Assembly (NCBI GenBank): GCA_930367215.1
Contig: OV884057.1
Coordinates: 261,224,339 to 261,288,338, forward strand
Direction of reading: 5' to 3'
DNA length: 64,000 nt
Origin: Pollenia angustigena
Taxonomy: Eukaryota; Arthropoda; Insecta; Diptera; Polleniidae
Shown one piece after another: positions 1 to 10,323 of the stretch (the first letter of the stretch is position 1; the number at the start of each line of letters is the position of its first letter). The translations under genes were made by a program, and so were the position numbers. The notes beneath the pieces were generated by a model, which searched no databases, had not been told where the DNA came from, and was given only the letters and a program-made list of their open reading frames with translations.

Positions 1-252
1 GATTTTTGGTCCACCCTGTAGAACTTTAGCAACAATTTGTATGAAATTGTTTCTGACGTTTAAAATAATTTTATTTAGTTTTGAATGAAAATTTGAACAA
101 TATGTTTACAAAAATAAAAATAAATGCATAATATTGTTGTGGCTAAAATTTGCAAACGGTTTCTGCATGCAAAATGTTTGTAGTTACAAAAGAAATTGTT
201 GCTCTATTATGAACACCAAGTGAAAATGTTTTTTTGATTGTGAACGCAGCTG
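1..252 (-). repeat. Truncated inverted copy of a dispersed TIR element
   Basis: This stretch is the reverse complement of 28603-28835, with the same order of words (agctgcgttcacaatc, ggtgttcataatagagc, ttttagccacaacaatatt). Homology stops near position 19, where the other copy reads on differently, so only one half of the element is present here. No coding sequence is seen. Confidence 0.75.
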
Positions 253-659
253 TAGTCTTTCACATATTTTACTAACTTAGAACTACATAAGTTCTAAAAA
301 AAAGTTTTAAACATTAATTTGAATAAAAATATAGTTATTTTACGAATAATTTTATTTTTTAACATTTATGTTTGTTATTCAAAAAACAATCTACCAAAAA
401 ATAATGTTTTTTTGTTTTTATTTTTTTATGTAGTTTGATTTTTGTCGGTTAAAATGTATTTTTTTATAAGTAAAAACTATTCAATTTTAACGAATATACT
501 GTTTAATAAATAAAAAATTTAAAAATGACTGTAAAAATCATTTGTTTTAAATGAAATGTAAATGATCCGTTTTTTAAATGAATTTTAATTTGTTTAAAAT
601 GAATTTTCGTTTGAATTTAACTACATAATATTTTGAGAGTTTTAATTCAATGTTATAGA
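253..659. other. AT-rich intergenic stretch
   Basis: Low-complexity A/T runs only. I see no gene, terminal repeat or RNA structure here. Confidence 0.6.
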
Positions 660-1855
660 TTTGTGCCGCGAAATTTCCAGTCTGCTGGAAAGTTGCTAAC
701 GTAACGTAACGTTCAATTCCTAAAAAAGGAATGGCTAATAACCCTGAAAATTACCGCCCAATTGAAATTTGTTCGGCACTTTCCAAAGTTATGGAGAGTA
801 TGGAAAATTACCATCTTGTCAAATATTTAGAGTCAAACTACCTACTAAGCGACCGCCAGTATGGCCTTCGTAGAGGTCGCTCTATTGGAGACTTACTAGC
901 TCTGTTATCGGAAAAATGGTGCTGTTCCATTCACCATTTTGGCGAAAGTAAGGTAATTGCTTTAGATCGTACTCATTCGAATGCAGACCAAGCGTATCCG
1001 ATGTCGGTGCTATGGGGCAGAATATGAGTGATACGCTTGGCCGAGACCTTGACATAATCTCGAAATAGGGTCGTGCGAATAGGGTCGATTTTAATGCCCG
1101 GAAAACCCAATGTTGCGTGCTGACGCATAAACGCGCGACAAATCAAGGTGCCTCATCTGTATATATGGGTGGTATAATTATTGAGAAATCAGAATCTCTT
1201 GATGTTCTGGGAATGAGGATACAATGTGATGGCCGATGGACAGAACATATATTCAAGGTGTCGAAAGAAGCATTCAAGTGCCTCGGTTTTCTAAGACGGT
1301 GTAAGATATACTTCACTCCATCTGATCTCCTTACTATTTATACCACCTATATCCGACCGCGTATGGAATACAACTCTCATGAGTGGGCAGGTGCTTCAAA
1401 GTCTATTTTGGAGCTTCTCGACTGCGTGCAGGAGAGGGCGAAGGTTCTCATTGGTTCTCCTTGAGCACCGTCGCAATGTGGGTTGTATTTGCCTGTTTTA
1501 TCACTACTACAATGGGATGTGTTCTGACGAAATTAGGGATCTGTTTCCCGAAACCCGTACGTTTGCTCGTAATACACGTATTTCTTTAAGAGAACATCCT
1601 TTTGTGGTCGATTGGCAGGTGAATCGTAAAACGCATTACAGAGAGAATTCGTTTTTCCCGGACAGTTCGTATGTGGAGTAACCTTCCTGCAGAAGTCTTC
1701 CCCCTCTCACTTACAACATGATTAGGTTCAAATCGAATGTTCACAAAAAATACTCCCTCTATCCTCCTTCCCACAACCTATTTTTCTAGTTCCAACACAA
1801 AGCAATGCATTAGTAGGGGTCATCCCCTGAGTGCTGGTCCATAACAGAAAAAAAA
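660..1855 (+). pseudogene. Dead non-LTR retrotransposon (Jockey-like) reverse transcriptase
   Basis: Remnant of a LINE reverse transcriptase. Residues typical of the Jockey-type RT fingers are readable from about 700 to 970 (NPENYRPI, SALSKVMES, LLSDRQYGLRRGRS). The catalytic palm is then deleted, and the frame resumes at about 1090 in the thumb/C-terminal part (NARKTQCCVLTHKR, LDVLGMRIQCDGRW, TTYIRPRMEYNSHEW), with a further frameshift near 1460 (LFYHYYNGMCSDEIRDLFP). The C-terminus ends near 1829, followed by a short A-rich stretch at 1849-1857 that may be the remains of the poly(A) tail. The YxDD segment is missing, so it cannot be active. Jockey clade is my reading of the motifs; the exact family is not certain. 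Confidence 0.85.
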
Positions 1856-1857
1856 AT

Positions 1858-2458
1858 ATCAAACTTGCAACAGTTGCTTCGTGTAAACGATTTTTACATC
1901 ATTTTGCATTTAAAAATGTGCGTTCAATTGATGCTCTGAAATGTGGTATTGATCAAGTACCAAAAGCAATGTGTGAAATGTCAGCAAACAAACGTTTCGT
2001 TCTTAATATTGGCTATATATTTCCAAGAAATTTAAATATATTCAGTTCTGAAATGCTTTATTTCTGAAAGATCCGATAGAACACGGAATTGAGAATTGAT
2101 ATTATTATAGTTTTCTTTGTCGTTTGTTAATAACATTATTAACAACAGTGTTATGCTATAGGTTTTTCCGGAAACAATATTTTCTGGAGGGAAGCTGATT
2201 ATCACTTTTAAGGTTTTATTTCTAAAACAAAATTTAGTTCTTAATGTTTCGCACATTGTCGAATAAAATGATTTCGATATTTCTTTTACTTTATAAACCA
2301 TTTCCTTAACATTGCATGTTTCTATAAATATGGTTTTCATTTAAATTTAAATTATCCAGTGCACCCCTTCTTATAAATTTTCTTGCCACTTGTAAGAACA
2401 AATATCCAATTCTGGAAAGCAAAATAAGAATCTTGGCGTCCACGCTTTCCATTCAAAT
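1858..2458. other. Gap with only short uninformative ORFs
   Basis: Two short open frames of 78 codons (plus strand, 1831-2067) and 102 codons (minus strand, 2032-2340) occur here. Neither shows a recognisable motif, and both have the AT-driven composition of chance frames. Nothing else is seen. Confidence 0.5.
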
Positions 2459-2459
2459 A

Positions 2460-2981
2460 TCGGGTGATTTTTAGCTACTATCTTTTTGGCAAAACTGGTT
2501 TAAACAGCTGACGCACGTTTCGTGTTTTGTTTCACTGTCAAACATCTTCAGTTTGGTCTATAATTTATCATCTTTCAAACGAACAACGCTTGCAAATTAT
2601 TTAATTTTATTATCAAAATGCGTGCTCTGTTAAGAAAGGTCATTGCGCGCTTCTTCCATTTTATTGTCACTTTAATCGACCCACTGTAGCGGCTAGTCGG
2701 TACGTTAATAAGTAGAATTGTCGATTTTGGAGTGAAGATCAGCCAGAAGTATTGCAAGAGCTACCAATGCATCCAGAAAAAGTCACAGTTTGGTGCGGCT
2801 TATAGGCTGGTGGCATCATTGGACCGTACTTCCTCAAAGATGATGCGAATCGTTACGTAACTGTTTCAAACATTAAATTATATGGACCGTACTATCGATT
2901 CAAATAATGATTTCATGATTTTTTCTAAATTTTATGTGTTTTTTTTTTGAACTTTCCTATAGCTCTTAAAAAATCACCCAT
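2460..2981 (+). mobile_element. Internally deleted mariner-type element
   Basis: The ends are inverted copies of tgggtgatttttaagagct, seen at 2461-2478 and reversed at 2962-2981. The same terminus occurs in the mariner remnants at 34127 and 44944. Inside, about 2730-2880 encodes pieces of a mariner transposase (FWSEDQPEVLQELPMHPEKV, then VWCGL with a stop, AGGIIGPYF.KDDANRYVTV). Most of the transposase, including the later catalytic residues, is deleted. It is a non-autonomous relic. Confidence 0.75.
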
Positions 2982-2987
2982 TATTAA

Positions 2988-3900
2988 CGTCAGTTTGGTA
3001 GCCAAAAGCATTAAAGAAGCTGAATTATTTTGGCCGCAATACACAGGAACTATTGGTCCACAATTAGTATGAATTAAATTAATATAAAAAATTAATAAGC
3101 TTTTAATTAAATTATTTTCTTAAAAGTAATGTATATTTTTAATTGTTTTTTTATATATATGTAGATCGATTTGGATTTCATAGTTGCCAAAACGGAATTT
3201 TCACCTTTTTCTGAATGCGAGGAAAAAGTAGAGAAATTATTTTGTTTTTTAAAAAAGTCGGTTATTCATGACGTTCAAATTAAGCATGTTGTACAGAGTT
3301 TGTAATCGTTAATGGTAGGTACAAAATTAAAATTTTTTAAAAATTGTTCTACTTAAAATATTTTTTTCTATATCATTGCAGATTAAAATACCTTTTTTTT
3401 AAGTATTATGGAGCGCCCACTACTTTTTATACCCGACGAAAAATTTTCTGAGGAAAAATATGGAAAAAAAGATTTTGGACGGTTTTGAATAAACAATTCG
3501 CAAGAATCATTTATTAACATCAATAAAACTATCCAGTCTCTTCAGGAACACATCGACTTTTTAATAAGAATAGGTGAACCCATACTTTTTATTTTGGGCT
3601 TAGGGCAACCTAAAAATGTAATCGTGTACAAATACATTTCCTTTAAGGCTTTTCACAAATTTTTGGACATTTGTAGAATTTTTTTTTTCAAATTGAAGCA
3701 ACAAACTGCATTAAAAGTAGCTTTATTTTCTAGTGAGTTACAAAACTAATAATTAAATCTTACTGCCTGTTTGTAGAACATGAGCGCAAGACCCGTTCGC
3801 TTAATTAACATTTAAAACAAAAACTAATTTTTACTGGTTTAAGCAAACAAAAGTACTTAATGTTTGTTTAAATTACACTATGCAACAAAATTTAACTTCT
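2988..3900 (+). pseudogene. Unrecognised intron-bearing coding unit, copy 1
   Basis: A decayed protein-coding unit also present, inverted, at about 32455-33905. Exons can be read through two short introns. The first exon ends at 3066 (EAELFWPQYTGTIGPQL) before a gtatga donor and a tag acceptor at 3164. The second exon, 3165-3314, reads DFIVAKTEFSPFSEC then LFCFLKKSVIHDVQIKHVV and has a stop at 3303 where the other copy has lysine. The second intron, 3315-3381, runs gtaggt to ttgcag. The third exon runs to about 3749 (SLQEHIDFLIRIGEPILFI) after a frame change. I do not recognise the family. Two dispersed copies suggest a transposon-encoded protein rather than a host gene. Confidence 0.6.
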
Positions 3901-4418
3901 TTCGTGAATTTTGATGATTTATTTTTTTTTTTTTTTTAGTCCGTAACGGTCCTCTAGGTTCAAAAACTTTGTCACACATACACATACTTTTGTGTTAAGA
4001 TATAGAGAATAAAACTCCATAAAAAATTCGATTTTGAAATGTTTGCAGATAGGTTGTTAGCTCTTTAATATGACGATACATATTTTTTTTAATAAATAAT
4101 ATGCCTTCCTGCCAACCAGGCGGATGGACGGACATCGTAAGGTCAACTCAGCAAAAAATTATGTTTAAAATATTTGCTAAAACAAATTTTTTTCAACTTA
4201 ACTGCTAAGAACATCCCGCACTTATTACTAGCAAAACATTTCGTAATTATTATCTTTGAAAACATAGTGCAACACATCAAATGCAAACTCCTTCTTGTGT
4301 GGTTAATAACAATGTTCAATCAATATATTAGAGTAAAACAGATCGTGTGCGATTCATATTCTTTTAATTTTTGGTTTTTTGTTGATTGAAGGAATTGGAA
4401 AAGTTATACATTTTTAAA

Positions 4419-5234
4419 TTAATGAATTACGTAAAAAGCATACTTAATTTTAGCAATCCACTCGATATATGCCGAAACGCGGGTATATACAAATGGTTTA
4501 TTTTCAAGACCACATGGTATGATGCCCCATGATACGATACCTACTAACTCGGCAGGGGCATTTTCAGTCTCTACTACCAAAGGGCCACCGGAATCTCCGT
4601 TGCATGCTGAAATGCCAGCATTTAAGGCATCTGAGCAGATGTTGGTATCGTCTATATAAATGTTATTTGACCAGAGTTCTTTGCACAAGGCCCAGTCAAC
4701 AATTCGAGTTTCCACAGTTTGCAAAATCTTGGAAGTAACAAACTCAAACGGGTTGGTTTGGCCCCATCCATATAGAGTGGCATAACCTTCAGGGATATAT
4801 TCGCGAGCTGGCAATGTAGCGGGTTGAACATATTCGTTAAACTCGAATGGCGGGTCAACATGGAGTAAAGCAATATCGTAAGGTGTCACAAAGCCACGAA
4901 ACGATTCATGCACTTTGCCAAAATCAATAACCCTTTGCTGTGTGATTTCATTAAACGCACCCCGCATATAAACTCCAGCAACTACTCCCATACCAACTGG
5001 GTTGACAGTAATACAATGTGCAGCAGTAAGAATCCATTCCTTATCAATAATAGTGCCACCACAAGCGTGATCAGTAGTGCTGTTTTTACTTAAGGAGACT
5101 ATGTAGGGGGCAGAGTGGGGTTCAGCATCATGACCCTGGATAACACGTTGCTGGAGAAAACCTGACACAGGTTTTCTATCAATATTTCCCGCATGAGTAA
5201 TAGCGACAGCGCACAAAACTAAAAGACCCTTCAT
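4419..5234 (-). CDS. Secreted chymotrypsin-like serine protease (S1A), copy 1
   Basis: Single-exon 271-residue protease. Residues 1-15 are a signal peptide, followed by a short propeptide ending in QQR30. Cleavage before V31 (VIQGHDAEP) would give the mature enzyme. The triad is complete: His73 in LTAAHC, Asp120 in YDIALLHV, Ser215 in CNGDSGGPL. Six cysteines fit the three core disulfides (58-74, 184-200, 211-241). The S1 pocket has Ser at the position equal to chymotrypsin 189 (S209), Gly at 216 (SWG) and a bulky Phe at 226 (KPFVY). It is therefore not trypsin-like, and the pocket may be shallow. The mature N-terminus VIQG departs from the usual IVGG/IING. By family it is an extracellular, probably digestive, endopeptidase. 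The start chosen is the only ATG giving a signal peptide. Its tandem paralogue lies 5 kb away. Confidence 0.93.
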   Translation of the reverse strand: MKGLLVLCAVAITHAGNIDRKPVSGFLQQRVIQGHDAEPHSAPYIVSLSKNSTTDHACGGTIIDKEWILTAAHCITVNPVGMGVVAGVYMRGAFNEITQQRVIDFGKVHESFRGFVTPYDIALLHVDPPFEFNEYVQPATLPAREYIPEGYATLYGWGQTNPFEFVTSKILQTVETRIVDWALCKELWSNNIYIDDTNICSDALNAGISACNGDSGGPLVVETENAPAELVGIVSWGIIPCGLENKPFVYTRVSAYIEWIAKIKYAFYVIH

Positions 5235-5288
5235 GACTGATTTATGACTGAACGAACAACACTAAAATATTTTTGAGAACGTGAGAAG

Positions 5289-5296
5289 CTTTTATA
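5289..5296 (-). promoter_or_regulatory. TATA box of protease gene 1
   Basis: TATAAAAG on the minus strand, 55 bases upstream of the start codon. A TTAGTG initiator-like site places transcription start near 5263, about 33 bases downstream. Distance and sequence fit a normal fly core promoter. The paralogue has AATAAAAG at the equivalent place. Confidence 0.7.
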
Positions 5297-5539
5297 GTTA
5301 TTTTATTGTAAGAAATTACTTAAAAACGTAAGAACACTTTAGATAGTTATAAAAAAGTTAAAGTAAATATTACGTCTTATCTTTAAAAGGAAATGTTTGT
5401 TTTTAAATATTTAATTATTAAAATTTAATTTTTGATTAAAATTCATAAATCGATGTGCCTTTTTTATCGCACTTATTACACTACTTGAATCCGAAAAACT
5501 AAAAAACCAGATAAGTTATTTCACTCATTGATGAAAATC

Positions 5540-6312
5540 AATGGAGCAAATGATGTCAAAATATGCAATAGGTTTAACGCCTCTAATCAACAACTTTTAC
5601 TACAGTCTGATATTGATAAATTTTTCCAATGGTGTACAATTAATTTAATGGACCTTAATATTAAAAAAATGTAAACATATTACATTCTACAGAACCAACA
5701 AATAAGATTCTCGATTAATGCAATGATGCTTGAAAAAGTGGACAGCATAACTGATCTGAGCTTTTTGTTGGATTGTAGGCTAAATTTCCGTAATCATATT
5801 GCGTTAACTGTTAACAAAGCTAACGGTGTTCTCGGTTTCATGAAACGGTGGTCTAGAGAATTTTCTGACCCATATGTCACGAAACAACTTTATACATCTT
5901 TGGTTCGGCCAATTCTTGAATATGGATCCATTGTATGGGATCCTTACTATTCTATTCATATAAATAGTATTGAATCTTATTAAGCTGCCAACTTTAAAAA
6001 GCCGCCGTGTTATTCTGAGTATATCTTTTCTTAATGGTGAAGTTAATTCTACATTCCTGCTAAGTCAAATTAACTTTTTGGTTCTAAATAGGCCAACTCG
6101 CAACTTTCAGCTCATCAGTCTTAACTACTACAGATCTGATTATGCTAATAATGACTCCTTTCGTCGTATTTTTGAATATTTTCATAAATTGTATCATATT
6201 ATTTTAAAAAGAAAACTAATTTTGTATTTAAATAGTTAATGTATTCACACCTGTATTACATTCTTTAGTCTGTAAGGATTTATAGTCTATAGACCAAATA
6301 AATAAATACAAT
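5540..6312 (+). pseudogene. 5'-truncated Jockey-like LINE, C-terminal RT part
   Basis: Decayed end of a non-LTR retrotransposon. 5544-5700 resembles the RT palm-to-thumb region (SDIDKFFQWCTINLMDLNI). 5723-5960 gives a clear C-terminal segment (DSITDLSFLLDCRLNFRNHI, NKANGVLGFMKRWSREFSDP, LVRPILEYGSIVWDPYY). After a frameshift and deletion it ends with LKSRRVILSISFLNGEVNST and FLVLNRPTRNFQLIS to a stop at 6237. The 3' end is a TAAA-repeat tail at 6295-6307 (aaataaataaata), typical of target-primed insertion. The 5' junction lies exactly where homology with protease unit B breaks, so insertion followed the duplication or occurred in only one unit. Confidence 0.85.
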
Positions 6313-6524
6313 ATATATAAATTAAATATTCGAGCTTAAGGTCTTATTTATTAATATAAAAAGCTTTTTTTTATAAATTTATTTTAACCGATATTTCGGC
6401 AATTCCTTTGAGTGCCTTCTTTTGGGTTTTTTTTTTTCATTTAACAGAATTAACAACGGAAGTGCCGAATCATTGGTTCGAATAAAAAAATAAGACCTTA
6501 AGCTCGAATATTTAATTTATATAT
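6313..6524. mobile_element. Hairpin (foldback) MITE
   Basis: Inverted arms of about 37 bp, essentially perfect (left gagcttaaggtcttattt, right aaataagaccttaagctc), flank a roughly 140 bp spacer. It sits directly behind the LINE tail. No coding capacity. Confidence 0.75.
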
Positions 6525-6605
6525 TAAAATAATAAAGGTCGAATTAAATATTATATATAAATAAATAAAAATAAAACAGTAACAACAATTTGTGTTAGAG
6601 AGCAA

Positions 6606-7499
6606 ATACCACACAGAAAAAAGTAAAAAACGGTTTTGATCACCAAAATAATTGAAACAAGCAAAAAATTGTTTAATTTTGCACCTATCACCGAAATGAT
6701 TATACCAATTACTTAAATTTGCAAAAATTGCAAAACAAGGATTTTTTTCCAATTAAAAAGTTTTTACATTTTAATTACAAAAATAATTGAAAAATTTTTT
6801 AATATTAAACAATATTTTAATTGAATGAATTAACAAATTAATTAACAAAAAAATCAATATTTTAATTGAATGAATTACTAACGTAATTGATTACAATACA
6901 GAAAATTAATTATTTAAGTAATTGTATTGATTAAAACAGTGATTGAATTTTTGCATTAAATCGATTAAATTTTTAATTGAATAAATTAAACAGCGTATTT
7001 GAAATACACTTTAAATTCAACTACGCAAATTATTCAATCAAACAAATTGTTAATTGAATAAGTTTGTTAAAATAATAATATTTAAAATATATGTTTTATT
7101 GAAATATGGTTTAAAAATAATTTGTTTTATTTGTTTAATTGTAATAGCTCATACTTAATTGTACAAATTTTGGAAGATTTTTTTGACAAAGGATTTCATA
7201 CATAAAACTTTGTATAAAATTGTAGAATAACTCTGATTCAGGGTACTCAAGATTGAAAACAAAAAACTGTTTTTGTTGTGTAATTTGGCTGTACTTTTTT
7301 CACCTATTCACTTTAAACGCACAACATCAAATGACGCCAAGAAGAAAACATGATAAAAATGTATGCACAAATAAATTAACAAAAATGCAAACAAACAATG
7401 ACAACTATTGCCGTCGCCGTCTTCCGTTGTATTATGTTTACTTTTCTCTCCCGCAACGAGAAATCGCACCGCACCGCAAACATTGTGTTTAGACTCTTA
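6606..7499. other. AT-rich stretch, no gene recognised
   Basis: Contains repeated short words such as aatattttaattgaatgaatta (near 6810 and 6860). A 79-codon open frame at 7253-7492 has no recognisable feature. I regard it as non-coding. Confidence 0.5.
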
Positions 7500-8392
7500 T
7501 TATGATTTATGATTTTATTGGTACAATCCTTTCTTTAACAATCTTCCATACATTTTCTGTGGGATTTAGATCCGGTGATTGCACAGTCCAATACATAAAA
7601 TCAACTCCTTTGTCTTAAATCAATTTTTTGCAGGACTTGAAGTGTGTTTCGGATCGTTTTCCTGTTGAAACAGCCAATTAAGTGGCATTTCCGACTCTGC
7701 ACATGGCAGCATTATTTCACTAAGGACTTCAACGTTCAAGTATTGGTACATGTTCCTTTTTATCCAAAATAATGGCCCAACACCATGCCAGGAAAAGCAT
7801 CCCCACACCATTATGTTACCTCCTCCATGCTTAAATGTTTTAGTACTGTAACGTGGGTTCAATTCTGCTCTTTTTTGGACGCCTTACACATGTTTTACCA
7901 TCGTTTTCAATTAAATTGATTTTAGATTCGTTCGACCAAAGCACATTGCGCAACTTATTTCGATGAACAGGATTATCCCAATCCTTATGAGCTTTTGCGA
8001 ATATAAATAAGTCAATTCGGCGATGTCGTTTTGTAAACAGTGGCACTTTCCTTGAGGATCTCCCGAATATATTTAATTCTACTAGACGTCTTCTTACAGT
8101 TCTAGCAGAAATTTCTAGTCCCAATTTTGTTTTAACTGCCGTACCGGGCGTGAAAGGGCCTCGACTAGATACAAGATGTATATGTTTATTTACTTTTTCA
8201 GTAGTTTCTTGGTATACTCAGAACCAAGAGTGAGTTTTGTGGGTATTTTAGAGCTAACAAAGGATTATAAACAAAATTCTGGGACCTTTCAATAGATTTC
8301 GCTACTTGCCGTTGGCTTTTACCTTAATTTTTCAGCCTTTCAATGAATAATCTTTCGTCCTCCGAAGTATGCTTACCACTGCCCATATTTTC
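7500..8392 (-). pseudogene. Dead Tc1-type transposase
   Basis: Reading down the minus strand: a start and helix-turn-helix region near 8390-8280 (GSGKHTSEDERLFIERL, then QRQVAKSI), the second DNA-binding helix (ISARTVRRRLVELNIFGRSS), the catalytic core (RNVLWSNESKINLIE; GGGNIMVWGCFSWHGVGPLF; WLFQQENDPKHTS) and a broken C-terminus near 7520. The two visible catalytic aspartates are changed: WSDES reads WSNES and QQDND reads QQEND. The third motif is out of frame. Frameshifts lie near 7850 and 8150, plus stops. This is a long-inactive Tc1/mariner relic. Confidence 0.9.
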
Positions 8393-8399
8393 AAAATGT

Positions 8400-9046
8400 T
8401 TTGTTTTTTTTATTAATTTATAAAGATAATATTTTTGACGTAAAAGGAAAATTGTTTAGTGTTTTAAATAGTCCCCTATTATTTTGTCAACTCATATTCA
8501 CAACTTTTTACAATTGACGCACAGTGAGTTACAAAATAGTTATTTTACAGGAGAGCAAAAAAAGGGTTTTTAACAGTCGGGATTATTTATTTTTAAATTT
8601 TTTTTTTTTAAGATTATTAAAAATAATGATAATAAAAACTTTTATGCAAAAGGCTTTTAAAACGTTATTCCATTTTGCAAAATGTATCATTTGGTTTGTA
8701 ACTTACAACGTTAATCCACTGGCTCTTTGTTTCCCATTTTGAAGTGGTTAATGTGCAAAATTTTTGGTGATTTGATGTTTAAACAATGTAAGAGAGTAAT
8801 CTTTACGGTGATCAGCAAAAAAAACAGGTTCTGCAAAAAGTGGCTTTTACAACGTTATTCGCGGCTGTTCTTCAATTAAAGGAATGTTCCGAATTCCATA
8901 TATTTCAAAACGCTATAAATTAACAATAATTTTTGCCAAAATATATTATCACTCCTACTAACAAATTGCCTAAAATATAAAAAAAAACTTATGAAAATAT
9001 AAGTGACCCTATTTCTTAGTCCGTAACGTTATGTATATATATCGTC
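8400..9046. other. Transposon flank and AT-rich filler
   Basis: cagtgagttacaaaatag at 8522 looks like a Tc1-type terminus (CAGTG start), but I could not find its inverted partner beyond the transposase. The rest shows no gene. Confidence 0.4.
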
Positions 9047-9287
9047 GGCTTAATATGCAAACCTGACTAATTCCATTTCAGTAAATTTGACAGGAGAGAC
9101 AAAAAACTGTTCATATTTCATGTGCTGCTTAAGAGAAAACCCAAAAATATAGTTGGTTTAACACACTTCAAGACTCTTATTGAAGAAAAACTACATGTAG
9201 GTCGACGAGGCGTATCTTTCTTTAACACACGGCATCAAAATCTAAATTAACTTAAAAAGTCGATTTAGCAGGTTTGCATATTTAGCC
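9047..9287. mobile_element. Small TIR element
   Basis: Ends are inverted copies of ggcttaatatgcaaacctg (right end reverse: ggctaaatatgcaaacctg, one mismatch) about 240 bp apart. No coding capacity. The target duplication is not readable. Confidence 0.6.
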
Positions 9288-9496
9288 AGGATATGTAGTT
9301 TAACATTTCAACCGCGGTTTCACATTTTTACGGTTTTTAGCAAACTCTAGTTTACACGGACAGCATGCCAACCAGATGTATGGACGGACACCATTAGATC
9401 AACTCAGAAAGTGATTATGATTGAAATAGTTGCTAACACTTATTTTTATCACCTTAACTGCTAAGAACATCCTGCACTAATTAAATTTTTAATTAA

Positions 9497-10134
9497 AGGA
9501 GCGTATAGACGACATGTTTTTGTCATCTGACATGTCAAATTTCCCACTGCAAAACACATACATGTCGTGTGTTACCTTTTTAACTTTGCTTCTGTAAAAG
9601 TCAGACGCAAAGTCATCTGACAAAATTTCAATTGGAGCGTGCTCTATTTTCTTCTGACAAACCATCTGACATCAGAAATCTATGCCGGGAAGAAACTGGC
9701 AGCGGCGTCAACTATTGACGGAATCATTAGCCGGCTGAAGTTAATATTTTACAATACCAAGATATGTATGCTCATCTTACCATTGAATAGAATTTATGTA
9801 AATATATACATAAAAACCGTTTCATTATAAAATTCTAAATTGGTATCTTTAAAATAAAAGAAAAAAATGTTAAGATGGCGTAATTATTTTACGGCGCAAA
9901 TAAATATTTTCGTGGCGGCAGCAAGCTATTTTGAAACCGAGAACTACTTTGGTTTCTGCAATAACAATGCGCAAAAAAACAGAGACAATGTCAGAAGCAA
10001 ATTACATGTACGTTTGTGACCGAATATTATAAACCTTATGTAAAACAGCAATTTTGACAGACATGAACAATTACATGTGACTTGAAAATTTGACATGTCA
10101 GATGACAAATACATGTCGTGTACGGGCGCCTTAA
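9497..10134. mobile_element. 637 bp non-autonomous TIR element, copy 1
   Basis: The ends are inverted copies: left aaggagcgtatagacgacatg, right (reversed) aaggcgcccgtacacgacatg, each followed by tgtcatctgacatgtcaaat about 8 bases in. A close inverted copy lies at 34363-34996. A ttaa word borders both ends (aattaa on the left, ccttaa on the right), so a TTAA target is possible. It encodes no transposase. The site is empty in protease unit A. Confidence 0.75.
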
Positions 10135-10282
10135 GCAAAACATTTCGTAATTATTATCTTTGATAACACAGTGCAACACGTAAAATGCCAACTCCTTCTT
10201 GTATGCTTAATAGCAATGTTCAATACAAGCAAAGAGAGTAAAACAGATCACTTCCGATTCATATTCCTTTGATTTTTGGTTT

Positions 10283-10288
10283 TTTATT
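10283..10288 (-). terminator. Poly(A) signal of protease gene 2
   Basis: AATAAA on the minus strand, 36-41 bases beyond the stop codon of the 10324-11145 gene. The equivalent place in gene 1 (about 4378) reads AACAAA. Confidence 0.6.
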
Positions 10289-10323
10289 GATTGAAGGAAT
10301 TGGAAAAGTTATAAATTTTTAAA

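Larger units (their letters stand above)
4085..6605. repeat. Tandem segmental duplication, unit A (protease gene 1)
   Basis: Homologous to 9365-11520. Matching words run from ccaaccag..ggatggacggaca at about 4115 through the protease gene to the upstream word actcattgatgaaaatcaatgg at 5522-5543, and resume at about 6565-6605 (cagtaacaacaat..agagcaaata). Unit A carries a 5'-truncated LINE and a hairpin element (5544-6524) that unit B lacks. The pair is in direct orientation about 5.9 kb apart. Confidence 0.8.

Noticed and set aside
2032..2340. 102-codon minus-strand frame
   Set aside because: No start context, domain or second copy; composition is that of AT-rich chance frames.
1..3900. One large inverted duplication linking 1-3900 with 28600-33900
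   Set aside because: The two matching pairs are not in mirror order or spacing, so they are independent repeat copies rather than one inverted segment.
4529..5093. Frames on the plus strand and other minus-strand frames overlapping the protease genes
   Set aside because: Shadows of the protease coding sequence.
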